Below, in pieces: positions 34,292 through 42,542 of a stretch of 54,629 bases of DNA (position 1 is the first letter of the stretch; each line of letters opens with the position of its first letter). Below the pieces are notes generated by a model. It was given only the letters and a program-made list of their open reading frames with translations, did not search any database and was not told where the DNA came from. Location of the stretch: the NCBI GenBank assembly GCA_009926615.1, contig RFOM01000022.1:1-54629 (forward strand), in the 5' to 3' direction. The position numbers were made by a program, and so were the translations under genes. This stretch comes from Pseudomonadota bacterium (GTDB lineage: Bacteria > Bdellovibrionota_B > Oligoflexia > Silvanigrellales > Silvanigrellaceae).

Positions 34292-35763
34292 GGAATCTCT
34301 CCCGTGAGAATCATTTGAGAAACTCTGCGCTTGGAATCTGCATCCCTTTCCATGAAGACGACCGCATCGAATGCGCCGCTGACCAGCTGCCGGACAACGG
34401 AATTGCTCAATGTCGGCTCGGCGCGGACAAGTAACGCTTCAAGCCTTTTAATTGCATCAGAAGCAGAATTTGCATGCAATGTAGAAAATGAACCGCGGTG
34501 ACCGGTATGCAGCGCCTGAACAAGAGCAAACGCTTCCTGACCGCGGCATTCGCCGACAATGAGCCGATCGGGACGCATTCTGAGTGCTTCCCTCAGAAGG
34601 CTGTCGAGACCCACGGACCGTCGTCCGTCCGATGAATCATCTCCTGCAGTTTGCAGATAAACACAGTGTGGATGAGATATCCGAAGCTCGGGCACGTCTT
34701 CAAGGATGACGAGCCGCTCCTGCGGATCGCAACACTCGGCAAGAAGCTTCACCATGGTCGTCTTTCCGGAACTTGTCGCACCGGCCAGCAGAATATTTTT
34801 CTTCTCTTTGACCCATCGCACCAGCAGTTCTCTTTGGGATTGAGTCAGAGTTGATTGACTTACCATTCTATCCAAAGAACATGAGTTTTCCCTGTGACAC
34901 CTTATACTGACGTAACCGCTCTCACGTGTGACAGGAGTCATTGCCACATGCACCCGCGCGCCGACCGAAAGAGAAAAGTCCGAGCACCCGCGTTCGGATA
35001 CAACCTCGCGTCCTGAAAGGGATGCATGGTGGTCGAGCCACGCGCGGAGGTCCGCCCATGACGAAAAGGGCGACTCGCGCCGGCCAAGACCCGCGCTGTC
35101 CTCAACCCAGCAATCCGCATATCCGTTAAACATCACTTCCCGAACCGAATCAGTCCGCAACAATTTTGTCAGAGGGCCTTCTGCATACAAAAACGATGAA
35201 ATCATCATGACACAATCGATAAAACGCCTGAGCGCTGTATTCGCGGGAAAATATCCGCAGAAGAGCAGATGTGAATTGCAGGCCGCATACTTCACCACCT
35301 CGGCGAGAGAAGGCGCATCGCTGCTTCGGGGACTGCGCCACCTGTCAAAAACAGCGTCACTCATGAGGATTTCAGCAGCCGTCATGCGCATTCCGTCATC
35401 GCGGTACACGTCCGGAGCCGGAAGGAGTTCGCGCATTTGGGGATCAGAAAAGTCCGGACGACTGTCAGCGTCAACGTATTTTTCATCCTCAAGGCCGACG
35501 ATTTCGCAAGTCAAAATCCGGCCGCGTCTAAAAAACAAACGTGCTTTTCGGAATCCGAAACCAATGTCCGAACCGCAACCGAGCGACAAAAAGCCTTTGT
35601 GTTCCGTCAAGAGTACCCATTCGGAAGAAGCAAAAAATTCGCACCGAACGTCACAGACAAATGACTTTCCGACCGACAGCTGGCCTGACTCCGGAATACG
35701 GAATTCTCCGGTCCAGAGTGTTTTTCCTGTATACGTCCTCAGTTCAAATTTAGCGTCCGGCAC
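34285..35763 (-). CDS. cpaF: CpaF/TadA-like secretion ATPase of a Flp pilus system
   Basis: A 492-residue ATPase from a GTG at 35763. Walker A is ILLAGATSSGKTT (about 324-336); then LVILEDVPELRI (Asp box), LLREALRMRPDRLIVGECRG (Walker B), and GSFSTLHANSASDAI (His box), the PilT/VirB11 pattern. VHVAMTPV is also typical of CpaF. The N-terminal ~100 residues (GQLSVGKSFVCDVRCEFFAS and beta-like repeats) are extra and may be an FHA-like domain; I am unsure. It powers pilus extension and retraction at the cytoplasmic face. The gene overlaps the pilin gene by 14 bases. Confidence 0.88.
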   Translation of the reverse strand: MPDAKFELRTYTGKTLWTGEFRIPESGQLSVGKSFVCDVRCEFFASSEWVLLTEHKGFLSLGCGSDIGFGFRKARLFFRRGRILTCEIVGLEDEKYVDADSRPDFSDPQMRELLPAPDVYRDDGMRMTAAEILMSDAVFDRWRSPRSSDAPSLAEVVKYAACNSHLLFCGYFPANTALRRFIDCVMMISSFLYAEGPLTKLLRTDSVREVMFNGYADCWVEDSAGLGRRESPFSSWADLRAWLDHHASLSGREVVSERGCSDFSLSVGARVHVAMTPVTRESGYVSIRCHRENSCSLDRMVSQSTLTQSQRELLVRWVKEKKNILLAGATSSGKTTMVKLLAECCDPQERLVILEDVPELRISHPHCVYLQTAGDDSSDGRRSVGLDSLLREALRMRPDRLIVGECRGQEAFALVQALHTGHRGSFSTLHANSASDAIKRLEALLVRAEPTLSNSVVRQLVSGAFDAVVFMERDADSKRRVSQMILTGEIPC

Positions 35764-36040
35764 GTCGACCGCCGGCAGCCGGTGAAACTTCTTTTTCTTC
35801 TATTTCCATACCATCAACATATTCAGCCGCCTTTTTTGCGTCGTCGGCCTTTTGGTGTGCCTGCTTTTCAAACGAACTCACATCGGCCGCCGAACGGCCG
35901 GCGATGGCTGCACCCAGCGAAGCGATCTTAGATTTCAGAGCTGCACCGAAAAGAGCGGTCACTGCAATAGAAGCGACCGCAACAACACTGAGAAGAACAG
36001 CATATTCCGTCAGACCCTGTCCGCGCTGATTTGAATTCAT
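35750..36040 (-). CDS. Flp-type prepilin
   Basis: A 96-residue protein with the prepilin pattern MNSNQRGQGLTEYAVLLSVV. Processing between G7 and Q8 by a TadV/CpaA-like peptidase would give a mature N-terminus QGLTE with the conserved Glu at +5, followed by a hydrophobic helix. The tail after residue ~45 is charged and Ala-rich, longer than the usual ~60-residue Flp. AGGAGG lies eight bases before the ATG. First gene of the minus arm, and its start is divergent from the secretin gene. Confidence 0.8.
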   Translation of the reverse strand: MNSNQRGQGLTEYAVLLSVVAVASIAVTALFGAALKSKIASLGAAIAGRSAADVSSFEKQAHQKADDAKKAAEYVDGMEIEEKEVSPAAGGRRAGR

Positions 36041-36206
36041 ACTTCATACCTCCTGAAATCTTACTTCTCAAACCGAACACAGCGAAACAACCGAGAAGAA
36101 AATTGCAGGAAAATATTCAGCCTGAATGACCGAAATCCGACCCCCTTACCAAACGAGGTAGACACGGCTTTTTTATCGACTATTTGTTTGAAGGGGCTCA
36201 ATATTT
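36041..36206. promoter_or_regulatory. Divergent control region between the two arms of the pilus locus
   Basis: A 166-base gap separates the pilin start (minus) and the secretin start (plus), so promoters for both arms should lie here. I find no strong -35/-10 pair; TAAGAT on the minus strand near the pilin start is a weak -10. A shared regulator is possible but not shown. Confidence 0.35.
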
Positions 36207-38021
36207 ATGAAATCAATTTTCAAGGTCATCGATTCATCGGGAAAATTCTTCGAACTGAAACTGCCGGAATCGTTTTATGAACGGCTCATCGGACTGAATC
36301 AATTCAGGACTATGCCGCCGGACTGCGGACTGACATTCAGAGCACCCTGCACACTGCATACGACGGGAATGAAATCGGACATTTGGATCGTTGAGCTCGA
36401 TGAACACTTCCAATCTCTGTCGAAACCTCAAAGGGTTCAACCCAATTCAGTAATCTTTTCGGGAAGCAATGCGAAATGGATTTCCGAATTCCGGACGCTG
36501 CCGCAAATCAGACCGATGCCGGAAAACTTAAATAGTGACGGCAATGCGGTTGTCCTGCCCGTCGGATACCACGTCAAAGCGATTGTTCAGACCGCCTTCA
36601 GAATTTTTACCGCACTGATTCTCCTTCTTTACATAACGAAATTCGCTCACGCAGGGCAAAGGGCAATGACCCTGCCCGTCGGAGAAAGCAGAGAAATCAA
36701 ACTGGACGAGCCACCCCGCAGTCTGGATATTTCCCAACCTGACGTCATCGACGTCCAGCGCATAGGAACGACAAACAAAATACTCGTCACTGCTCTGCGC
36801 AGCGGCAATTCACGACTGACAGCGCATTTTCAAGCCGGACGAAAACTGGATTGGCTTTTTCAAGCGGGAGTCTCAGGTCAAGTCGCGGACCCGAGTCCGT
36901 CTTTGTCGTCTGCCTCTCTTCTTCGCCTTGCCCGTGAAATTCAACGACGCGCCGGACTTGATGCAGTTTTGGACAACGGTCGAATTGCGATTTTTGGTCA
37001 ACTCAACAATGAAACACAGCTCAACGCGCTTGCCGATCTGTGTCTCGGTCGTGAAGAGTGCCTTCCGCGCTACTGCGCAACACCGGAAGGGGTTCGCCTG
37101 CAAAGCAGGTTCCTCGGAAAATTTTTTTCGGAAAACGGCTATGCGGGAATCGCCGTTGAACCGACTGTCGGCGGCATACTCGTCAAAGGGAGTGCTGAAA
37201 ACGAAAGGCATTTGGAAAAAATAAACACAATTCTAAAATCCCTTGTCAGCCGGTTTCAAAACAACCTCACGGCCGACGGAGCATCAGATGCACTGATTGA
37301 GACACAACTGACATTTTTCAAAATGAACATGAATCAACTGACTGCTCTCGGACTGACGCTCGAAAAAAAAGACAAGGAACAGTCAAATGAGCTGATTAGG
37401 GGCAGTCTTCCGGCCTTCATCTCGCAAATACAGGCCGGCCCGAAGATCTACATGAGCTTTCCGGACATCTATCTCAATGCATTGGCAAAAAAGGGAGTCA
37501 TCCGCCAAATTGCACGGCCGACGGTCGTAACTGCGAGCGGCAGTAAAAGCGAGATTCATACAGGCGGAGAACTGCTCTTCAGAAGCAGCGGACAAAATCA
37601 AAAGTTCTATTCACAAAATTACGGCCTGATTGCCTCGGTTCAACCCAGATACAACGGAAACGGACGAATTTCCCAAAAAATAGAAATCAAGCTTTCCACG
37701 CCCCAGTCAAATTCCAATCCGAACTCACTGTCGGGCATGGACCAAAACATTCTCAATACAGAAATCTCAACCAAACCCGACGAACAAATTCTGCTGACAA
37801 GAATTCAGCAAAGTGTCTCCGGAAAATCTGTTGTCAAAATTCCAATCCTCGGCCATGTTCCCATTATCGGCGAACTCTTCAAGAGCAGGGATCTTCAATC
37901 CGAAGATGGAGAACTGTGGATCACTCTGAGAAGCAGGCTCGAAATTTCGACAGCTCCGGAACTGCCGAAAACGGAACCTGACATCGGTGAACAAGAAACT
38001 CGCGCACAGTGGCTGGACTGA
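36207..38021 (+). CDS. CpaC/RcpA-like pilus secretin with an N-terminal DUF192-like domain
   Basis: A 604-residue protein. Residues 1-100 resemble DUF192 (FYERLIGLNQFRTMP, CGLTFRAPCTLHTTGMKSDI, IVELDEHFQSL). A positively charged helix (124-148, IFTALILLLYITKFAHA) ends in AHA|GQ, a signal-peptidase-I-like site. From 152 the pattern is a secretin: RAMTLPVGESREIKLDEPP (pilus N domain), ETQLTFFKMNMNQLTALGL, IARPTVVTASGSK, and VVKIPILGHVPIIGELFKS. It would form the outer-membrane pore of the pilus. The ATG at 36207 has AAGGGG 11 bases upstream; an internal ATG at 36516 lacks a good ribosome site. The fusion is unusual and has a separate finding. Confidence 0.78.
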   Translation: MKSIFKVIDSSGKFFELKLPESFYERLIGLNQFRTMPPDCGLTFRAPCTLHTTGMKSDIWIVELDEHFQSLSKPQRVQPNSVIFSGSNAKWISEFRTLPQIRPMPENLNSDGNAVVLPVGYHVKAIVQTAFRIFTALILLLYITKFAHAGQRAMTLPVGESREIKLDEPPRSLDISQPDVIDVQRIGTTNKILVTALRSGNSRLTAHFQAGRKLDWLFQAGVSGQVADPSPSLSSASLLRLAREIQRRAGLDAVLDNGRIAIFGQLNNETQLNALADLCLGREECLPRYCATPEGVRLQSRFLGKFFSENGYAGIAVEPTVGGILVKGSAENERHLEKINTILKSLVSRFQNNLTADGASDALIETQLTFFKMNMNQLTALGLTLEKKDKEQSNELIRGSLPAFISQIQAGPKIYMSFPDIYLNALAKKGVIRQIARPTVVTASGSKSEIHTGGELLFRSSGQNQKFYSQNYGLIASVQPRYNGNGRISQKIEIKLSTPQSNSNPNSLSGMDQNILNTEISTKPDEQILLTRIQQSVSGKSVVKIPILGHVPIIGELFKSRDLQSEDGELWITLRSRLEISTAPELPKTEPDIGEQETRAQWLD

Positions 38022-38924
38022 ATGTACATCCTGCTCGCCCGAAAAGAACATTTTCTTCAGCTTGGTCTTTCCAGAATTGAGACCTATGAGGATTATATTG
38101 CTGAAAACATTTTCGGATTGATTTCGAAAAGTGAATCAGGTCGTCGTGCCGGCCATATTGTTTTCATAAACCTCTTCAAAAGAAACAATTTCTCTCATAC
38201 CGCTGCACTGCGCCTGTCAATTAAGGGCATTGAGCGAATATCACATCACAGCCAAGGCAATCTTTTTTTGAAAGAATCCGGCACAAATCTCTTTTTATGG
38301 GATCTTGATGAAGGAAAAAACTTGGGCAATCTGCCGTTGAAGCTGAACGGGCACATAGACATCATCGGTGAGGCGGGTGTTGTTCGAATCAACTCGGGCA
38401 TGAACCAATCGCTTGTTTCGGCGGGTCGTGTTTTCGAAGTTTGCAGTCGTGCCTATGTTGTTTCCCGCTATTCCGGCAATGATGAAAACACCCGAAAGAC
38501 AAGCCGGACTGCAAGGCTGTTTATCTATCCCGCATCAGTCGTTACCGTCTCGTGCGCACTTTGGACAGCCGTTGCTGCCGGCTGGAAATTCAGCACCGGA
38601 ACAGTCAGCCTGAACAGCTCACAGGAACCTCAGGCTCAAACTCAGCCTCAGATTTTTAACTCTGAGAAATCTGAGGACACCTTGCCTGAATCTTCAATTT
38701 CACAGATGCCCGTCCGGAGCGCGGAGTCCAGCCGGCAACCCACAACACCCCCTTCGGCGAAGCCGACTCCGGTAAAAATTAAGCCGGTGCCAGCGGCGAA
38801 TCAACTTCAAAACAGTTTCGATCCGATGAGATGTCAACCAATAACGCAAAAATATGAAAGCCGCTCGATGAACAGATTTGCGCAGAGATCTGCAGGCAAG
38901 GGAGAATGGTATGTCTGTCGCTGA
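38022..38924 (+). CDS. Single-pass membrane protein of unknown function in the pilus locus
   Basis: A 300-residue protein whose ATG directly follows the secretin stop. Residues 1-150 form a beta-rich cytosolic part (VFINLFKRNNFSHTAALRLS, FEVCSRAYVVSRYS). A single hydrophobic segment (LFIYPASVVTVSCALWTAV, about 167-185) precedes a Ser/Pro/Gln-rich, likely disordered tail with a short Cys-containing end. The topology, cytosol to periplasm by one helix and a linker, is that of a CpaB- or GspC-like connector, but I see no family motif. Position between secretin and pilin-like genes supports a role in pilus assembly. Its end overlaps the next gene. Confidence 0.5.
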   Translation: MYILLARKEHFLQLGLSRIETYEDYIAENIFGLISKSESGRRAGHIVFINLFKRNNFSHTAALRLSIKGIERISHHSQGNLFLKESGTNLFLWDLDEGKNLGNLPLKLNGHIDIIGEAGVVRINSGMNQSLVSAGRVFEVCSRAYVVSRYSGNDENTRKTSRTARLFIYPASVVTVSCALWTAVAAGWKFSTGTVSLNSSQEPQAQTQPQIFNSEKSEDTLPESSISQMPVRSAESSRQPTTPPSAKPTPVKIKPVPAANQLQNSFDPMRCQPITQKYESRSMNRFAQRSAGKGEWYVCR

Positions 38925-39480
38925 ACTGATTGTCGCAGGCGGCGTCACTGTTACATCAATCATCGGAATACATGAACTTTTTCGCATTCACCATTGCAGA
39001 TCTTCGTTGAATGTCATTGCCCGCACATTCGCGGCAAAAAACTCATATCGGAGTTTGTCTCACCTGATCGACGGAACATTTGAGGCTGAAAAAAGAGGTC
39101 ACTCGGAAAAAAACCGGCTGACTGCAGACATTGAACGGACTGTTGAAAAGACCCTGAGTTCGGCTTCTTTGCGCGGCTGGATGCACTCCGGCCCCAATAC
39201 GGATCATTATTCCGGTTTAAGAGTTTGGGTCTCCGGACCCGAAATGACGTCTCCCGACAGAGAAAATAAGATCACCATTCAGATTTGCATTCAAACTTGG
39301 CTTGAACCTTTATTGGGAATTATTTCCGATCGCAGAAACTGTCTCGGTCAATTTTCGCCGTCGGCAAAGATCGCTGCGGGACGGGGTTTGTCTTTGTCCG
39401 TGACTGCATCGCGAGGCTCCGGTTTGACGATTCCTCCTTACCTTCAGGGAACAATATCTTTCGGAAGAAGAGGCAAATGA
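38911..39480 (+). CDS. Pilin-like protein of the Tad locus
   Basis: About 189 residues. The N-terminus MSVAELIVAGGVTVTSIIGI has the hydrophobic helix and Glu at +5 of a mature type IV or Flp pilin. The ATG at 38911 has GGGAG six bases upstream, which favours it, but this start leaves no leader. A TTG at 38878 would give LRRDLQARENG as a leader with cleavage before Met, which fits a prepilin better but lacks a ribosome site. The rest is soluble with a Cys pair and no family I recognise. It overlaps the upstream gene by 14 bases and the next start. Confidence 0.55.
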   Translation: MSVAELIVAGGVTVTSIIGIHELFRIHHCRSSLNVIARTFAAKNSYRSLSHLIDGTFEAEKRGHSEKNRLTADIERTVEKTLSSASLRGWMHSGPNTDHYSGLRVWVSGPEMTSPDRENKITIQICIQTWLEPLLGIISDRRNCLGQFSPSAKIAAGRGLSLSVTASRGSGLTIPPYLQGTISFGRRGK

Positions 39481-40349
39481 ATTTTATATTTTCCGTCGGC
39501 CGACAATCCGGACAAATACTTCCGATGCTCTTTCTTGTTGTTGCAGTTCTGGCGGCAGCCGGATTGTCAGGCACCCGATCACTCTTCTCTGTCGCTCATA
39601 CGGTTGATTCTGCAGAAATCCGTTTTCAAAATGAGATGAATTTACATCTGCAAACCGTCTACAAAATCAATGCAATTGCTGAAAATAATCTGTTGATGGC
39701 GAAATTGGTCTCAGGACTGGTTGAATTGTATCTGGAAGGAACTGCCCGTGCTCTTGACTTGGCTGCATCCTCACCCGTTTGGGAGCGGCGCCTGCCTGTC
39801 CCTGAACCTGAAAATGTTTACCTGACTTTTGAGTCGGCTCTCACATCTGCGCGGCCATTGCTCATGCGACTCAGCATCCAAAATGACCGACTAAGAGAGT
39901 CATTGCCGAAAAAAACACGCTCAACTCTCACACGGCTGACCATGCACGAGACGCTTTGTGCTTTGTCTGAAAAATCCGGCCATCTGAGATCATTTTCTGA
40001 CCCTTGCAATATCACTGTATCGCAAAGCCTACTTGCCGTCGGCAGACTCAAACACATAAGTTCACCGGATTCAGTCTCAAACGCCATCGGTTATGGCAAC
40101 GGACTGACTGCAATCCATATCCCGTCGGAAACACTTCTCTCGGAATACCGTTCCGCAGTGAATTCGGACGATAAACCGGATCCATTTTCCGGACTTTCAA
40201 TCAGACTGACTCATCCGTCTTTCTGTAAAATGCGACTTGAACGGGGTACACATCGGAAGTGTCCGCCGCCGATCGACGAGTTTAAAAACCAAGGACCAGT
40301 CATTCACAGATCGGTCACAGCGCGTTGGAGTATTCGTGTCGATGATTGA
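39477..40349 (+). CDS. TadG-like pilus locus protein
   Basis: A 290-residue protein with N-terminal RQSGQILPMLFLVVAVLAAA, a pilin-like membrane helix after the GQ motif common to TadE/F/G proteins, followed by a long periplasmic region with an AEIRFQNEMNLHLQ amphipathic helix. The rest (residues 60-290) has four or five Cys and no recognised fold. It starts at an ATGA overlap with the previous gene and ends just after the TadE-like start. The call rests on context and N-terminal pattern rather than a family match. Confidence 0.55.
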   Translation: MNFIFSVGRQSGQILPMLFLVVAVLAAAGLSGTRSLFSVAHTVDSAEIRFQNEMNLHLQTVYKINAIAENNLLMAKLVSGLVELYLEGTARALDLAASSPVWERRLPVPEPENVYLTFESALTSARPLLMRLSIQNDRLRESLPKKTRSTLTRLTMHETLCALSEKSGHLRSFSDPCNITVSQSLLAVGRLKHISSPDSVSNAIGYGNGLTAIHIPSETLLSEYRSAVNSDDKPDPFSGLSIRLTHPSFCKMRLERGTHRKCPPPIDEFKNQGPVIHRSVTARWSIRVDD

Positions 40350-40959
40350 TTCGGGCCGGAATCCGCAGAGTCCGAGCGGACAGGCGCTGACAGAATTTAT
40401 TGTCGTGCTGCCCCTGATTTTTATCCTTATTCCTGCGGCTGAATCTCTTTACACACTCCTGAGCAGTCGCATTGTTGCCGAAAGTTCACGCATGGAAAAT
40501 CGGCAAAGCGACTTCCGGAACCGTGAAGAGGAGCGCATGATCACACTCCGGAGCTACTCCTGTGAACCGTTGGCAGCGTCATATCAACCCGCGGGAATAA
40601 CGGAGTTACCCGAGAACGTTGAGGCACAGAGGGCCCTCACGATGGCAGCACTGAGGTTCAGCTGTCTCGCCGAGGGAACATCCAGACTTGGTCCCAAGGC
40701 AGCGGCAGTCCTCTGGGCCCTGTATCTCGAAGCCCCGAGCGAGAAGGTCGGCCAATCTCTCTCGCTCACACTTTGCCCCAAAACCAAGCTTTCTTCAGAA
40801 AGAGTGAGGCTTTCGATTCGGACCACATTTGCCCTCCGTGAGGCCGGAGCTTTGCTAATCCGAGCCAAACTCGCGAAACTCAGGGCAGATGCTTGTCGAA
40901 ATCCCTCAATTTCGTTGCCTATGCTTGACAGATTTGACCGTGCTATATTAGACCGCTGA
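40336..40959 (+). CDS. TadE-like pseudopilin
   Basis: About 207 residues from a GTG at 40336, five bases after GGAG; an ATG at 40342 is the other choice. The sequence SGQALTEFIVVLPLIFILIP is typical of TadE: G|QALTE gives Glu at +5 of a membrane helix. The rest is helical, with SSRIVAESSRMENRQSDFRNR and two or three Cys. The gene overlaps the TadG-like gene by 14 bases. Its last ~40 bases contain the likely promoter for tRNA-Phe, which begins eight bases after its stop. Confidence 0.68.
   Translation: MSMIDSGRNPQSPSGQALTEFIVVLPLIFILIPAAESLYTLLSSRIVAESSRMENRQSDFRNREEERMITLRSYSCEPLAASYQPAGITELPENVEAQRALTMAALRFSCLAEGTSRLGPKAAAVLWALYLEAPSEKVGQSLSLTLCPKTKLSSERVRLSIRTTFALREAGALLIRAKLAKLRADACRNPSISLPMLDRFDRAILDR
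40925..40949 (+). promoter_or_regulatory. Extended -10 promoter for the tRNA-Phe/tRNA-Thr pair
   Basis: TGCTATATT (40941-40949) is an extended -10 (TGnTATATT), placing the start of transcription at about 40956, 11 bases before tRNA-Phe. A TTGACA at 40925-40930 is a perfect -35 but is only 13 bases from the -10, too close to be used in the normal way. The promoter lies inside the 3' end of the TadE-like gene. Confidence 0.5.
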
Positions 40960-40966
40960 CCACCGT

Positions 40967-41042
40967 GGCGCTTTAGCTCAGTCGGTAGAGCAGTAGACTG
41001 AAAATCTACGTGTCCCCAGTTCGATTCTGGGAGGCGCCACCA
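40967..41042 (+). tRNA. tRNA-Phe (GAA)
   Basis: A 76-base cloverleaf. Acceptor GGCGCTT pairs with AGGCGCC (one G-U); D arm GCTC/GAGC; anticodon GAA in CTGAAAA; T arm CCCAG-TTCGATT-CTGGG. The discriminator is A and CCA is encoded (41040-41042). Anticodon GAA reads TTC and TTT, phenylalanine. Confidence 0.97.
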
Positions 41043-41060
41043 CGCTTCGCCTCACTCCTC

Positions 41061-41136
41061 GCCTCTGTAGCTCAGCTGGTAGAGCATCGCATTCGTAATG
41101 CGAGGGTCGCAGGTTCAAATCCTGTCGGAGGCTCCA
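41061..41136 (+). tRNA. tRNA-Thr (CGT)
   Basis: A 76-base cloverleaf, 18 bases after tRNA-Phe and probably co-transcribed with it. Acceptor GCCTCTG pairs with CGGAGGC; anticodon CGT in TTCGTAA reads ACG, threonine; T arm GCAGG-TTCAAAT-CCTGT. CCA is encoded (41134-41136). The final A is also the A of the next gene's ATG. Confidence 0.97.
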
Positions 41137-41906
41137 TGAACACTCGCAAGCTCAAAAACGATTACTTTCTATTGCTCGCAGTGGTTTTGTCGCTGTCTCT
41201 AGTCCCGACAGGCTGCGGAGCCTTTAACAGGCAATCCTCTGCCCCAAGCCGTGTACTGAACAACCATGAAAAAATCATCGGTGCCAATGATCTTGTGAGC
41301 GTCGATGCCAATGGGGAAAACATACCCGAGCGACTGCGGGGAATTCTCGATGCCATCGGTCAGCTCAGTACCGGATGCACAGCTGCGCACATCGGCAACG
41401 GACTGGTCCTGACTGCAGGCCACTGTATTGTAGTTTCGCCCCGCAGCAGTTCCGGCAGCTGTCGCCTGATAGCTGTGGTTTGGGGAAACCGAAAGGGAAA
41501 CCCGAAACAATCAATTTCAAAGTGTGAAACTGTTCTGGCAAGAAATTACACGGCAGCAGCCGACTACGCACTGCTCAAGGTTTCGACCCCGCCGGCCGCA
41601 GCAATTACTCCGGACTTTCAAATACCCGCATCAACAGCGCGACTGACGATGCTCAGTTTCCCGCGCATGCGGCCCTTGGAATGGTCAGGTTTTTGCGAGC
41701 CGTCTGAACACACCAATCCCGATCTCCGCGACAGAAAATTTTTTCACTCATGCGATTCCGAGGGCGGAAGCAGCGGAGCGCCGCTCATTGATGAAGCGTC
41801 CCTCAAAATTACAGGCATTCATGCCGGCAGTGCAGATGACTTCAATTACGGGTTCTATCTCAGTGCAATGAGGGACATTCAGAGCATTATCGATAACCGG
41901 AAATAA
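41136..41906 (+). CDS. Secreted trypsin-like serine protease lipoprotein (S1/V8 type)
   Basis: A 256-residue protease. The signal FLLLAVVLSLSLVPTGC ends in lipobox PTGC (Cys27). The triad is visible: LVLTAGHCIV (His96), AADYALLKV (Asp143) and EGGSSGAPLI (Ser213). Several Cys may form disulfides, including TGCTAAH and SGHC-type pairs. It would sit on the outer face of a membrane. The ATG at 41136 overlaps the last base of tRNA-Thr; GGAGG (41127-41131) within the tRNA acceptor strand lies four bases upstream and is the only ribosome site. No later in-frame start retains a full signal peptide. Confidence 0.85.
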   Translation: MNTRKLKNDYFLLLAVVLSLSLVPTGCGAFNRQSSAPSRVLNNHEKIIGANDLVSVDANGENIPERLRGILDAIGQLSTGCTAAHIGNGLVLTAGHCIVVSPRSSSGSCRLIAVVWGNRKGNPKQSISKCETVLARNYTAAADYALLKVSTPPAAAITPDFQIPASTARLTMLSFPRMRPLEWSGFCEPSEHTNPDLRDRKFFHSCDSEGGSSGAPLIDEASLKITGIHAGSADDFNYGFYLSAMRDIQSIIDNRK

Positions 41907-42008
41907 CTTCTCCCGCACCCTGTCAATCGGATGGCTTGCTCTTTCAGCCGAATGAATTCGAATGCTATTTTCGTCTGCGGAATCAATCATTCTGCAAAGG
42001 ACATTATT

Positions 42009-42542
42009 ATGCCACGGCACGGCACGATATTGAGGATTTCAACACTTTGTACTTCAGCAGTGTCGGTGACTGCTGCGTTCGTCCATCCCAAAGCGATGGC
42101 TGACGCTACTTTGTCAGCAGGCACGGGAGTCGCTGTTCAATCCAACGGCGCATTTTCACCGCTTGCTGAAATCAACCTGACTTTGAATCAATGGAAGTTG
42201 GCAGCCAATATTTCCGGATACTCGGAATCCAAAACAAAAGTCACTCACGCGCTCTCCGGATTCCTATACGCAGCCCCGCTGAATTCCGGAAAATCGCTTT
42301 CCGCCGAAATTGGTCTTGGGGCGTTATATGCGGCAACTTCCTTGAACAAAACCAGTGATAAAATGTATAATATCGCAGTCCCGCTCGGAATAAGCTGGAA
42401 TATCTTTGATTCCAAAACTGCAGTTCTGGAAGCAAACTGGCGTTCGTGGATCTTTTCCATCCCTTCCTATATCCCGCCCGCCGCTCTTTTGAGTCATGAC
42501 CGGTTTACGACAATCTCACTCACAGCAGGGGTCTCCATATGA
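42009..42542 (+). CDS. Small exported protein of unknown function, possibly beta-barrel
   Basis: About 177 residues from the ATG at 42009, eight bases after AAAGGA. The signal ends at AMADA (TAAFVHPKAMA|DATLSAG). The mature part is beta-like, with alternating patterns such as LAEINLTLNQWKLAANISGY and IAVPLGISWNIFDSKTAVLEANW. No family recognised. The stop overlaps the next start (ATGA), so the two exported proteins are made together. Confidence 0.55.
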   Translation: MPRHGTILRISTLCTSAVSVTAAFVHPKAMADATLSAGTGVAVQSNGAFSPLAEINLTLNQWKLAANISGYSESKTKVTHALSGFLYAAPLNSGKSLSAEIGLGALYAATSLNKTSDKMYNIAVPLGISWNIFDSKTAVLEANWRSWIFSIPSYIPPAALLSHDRFTTISLTAGVSI

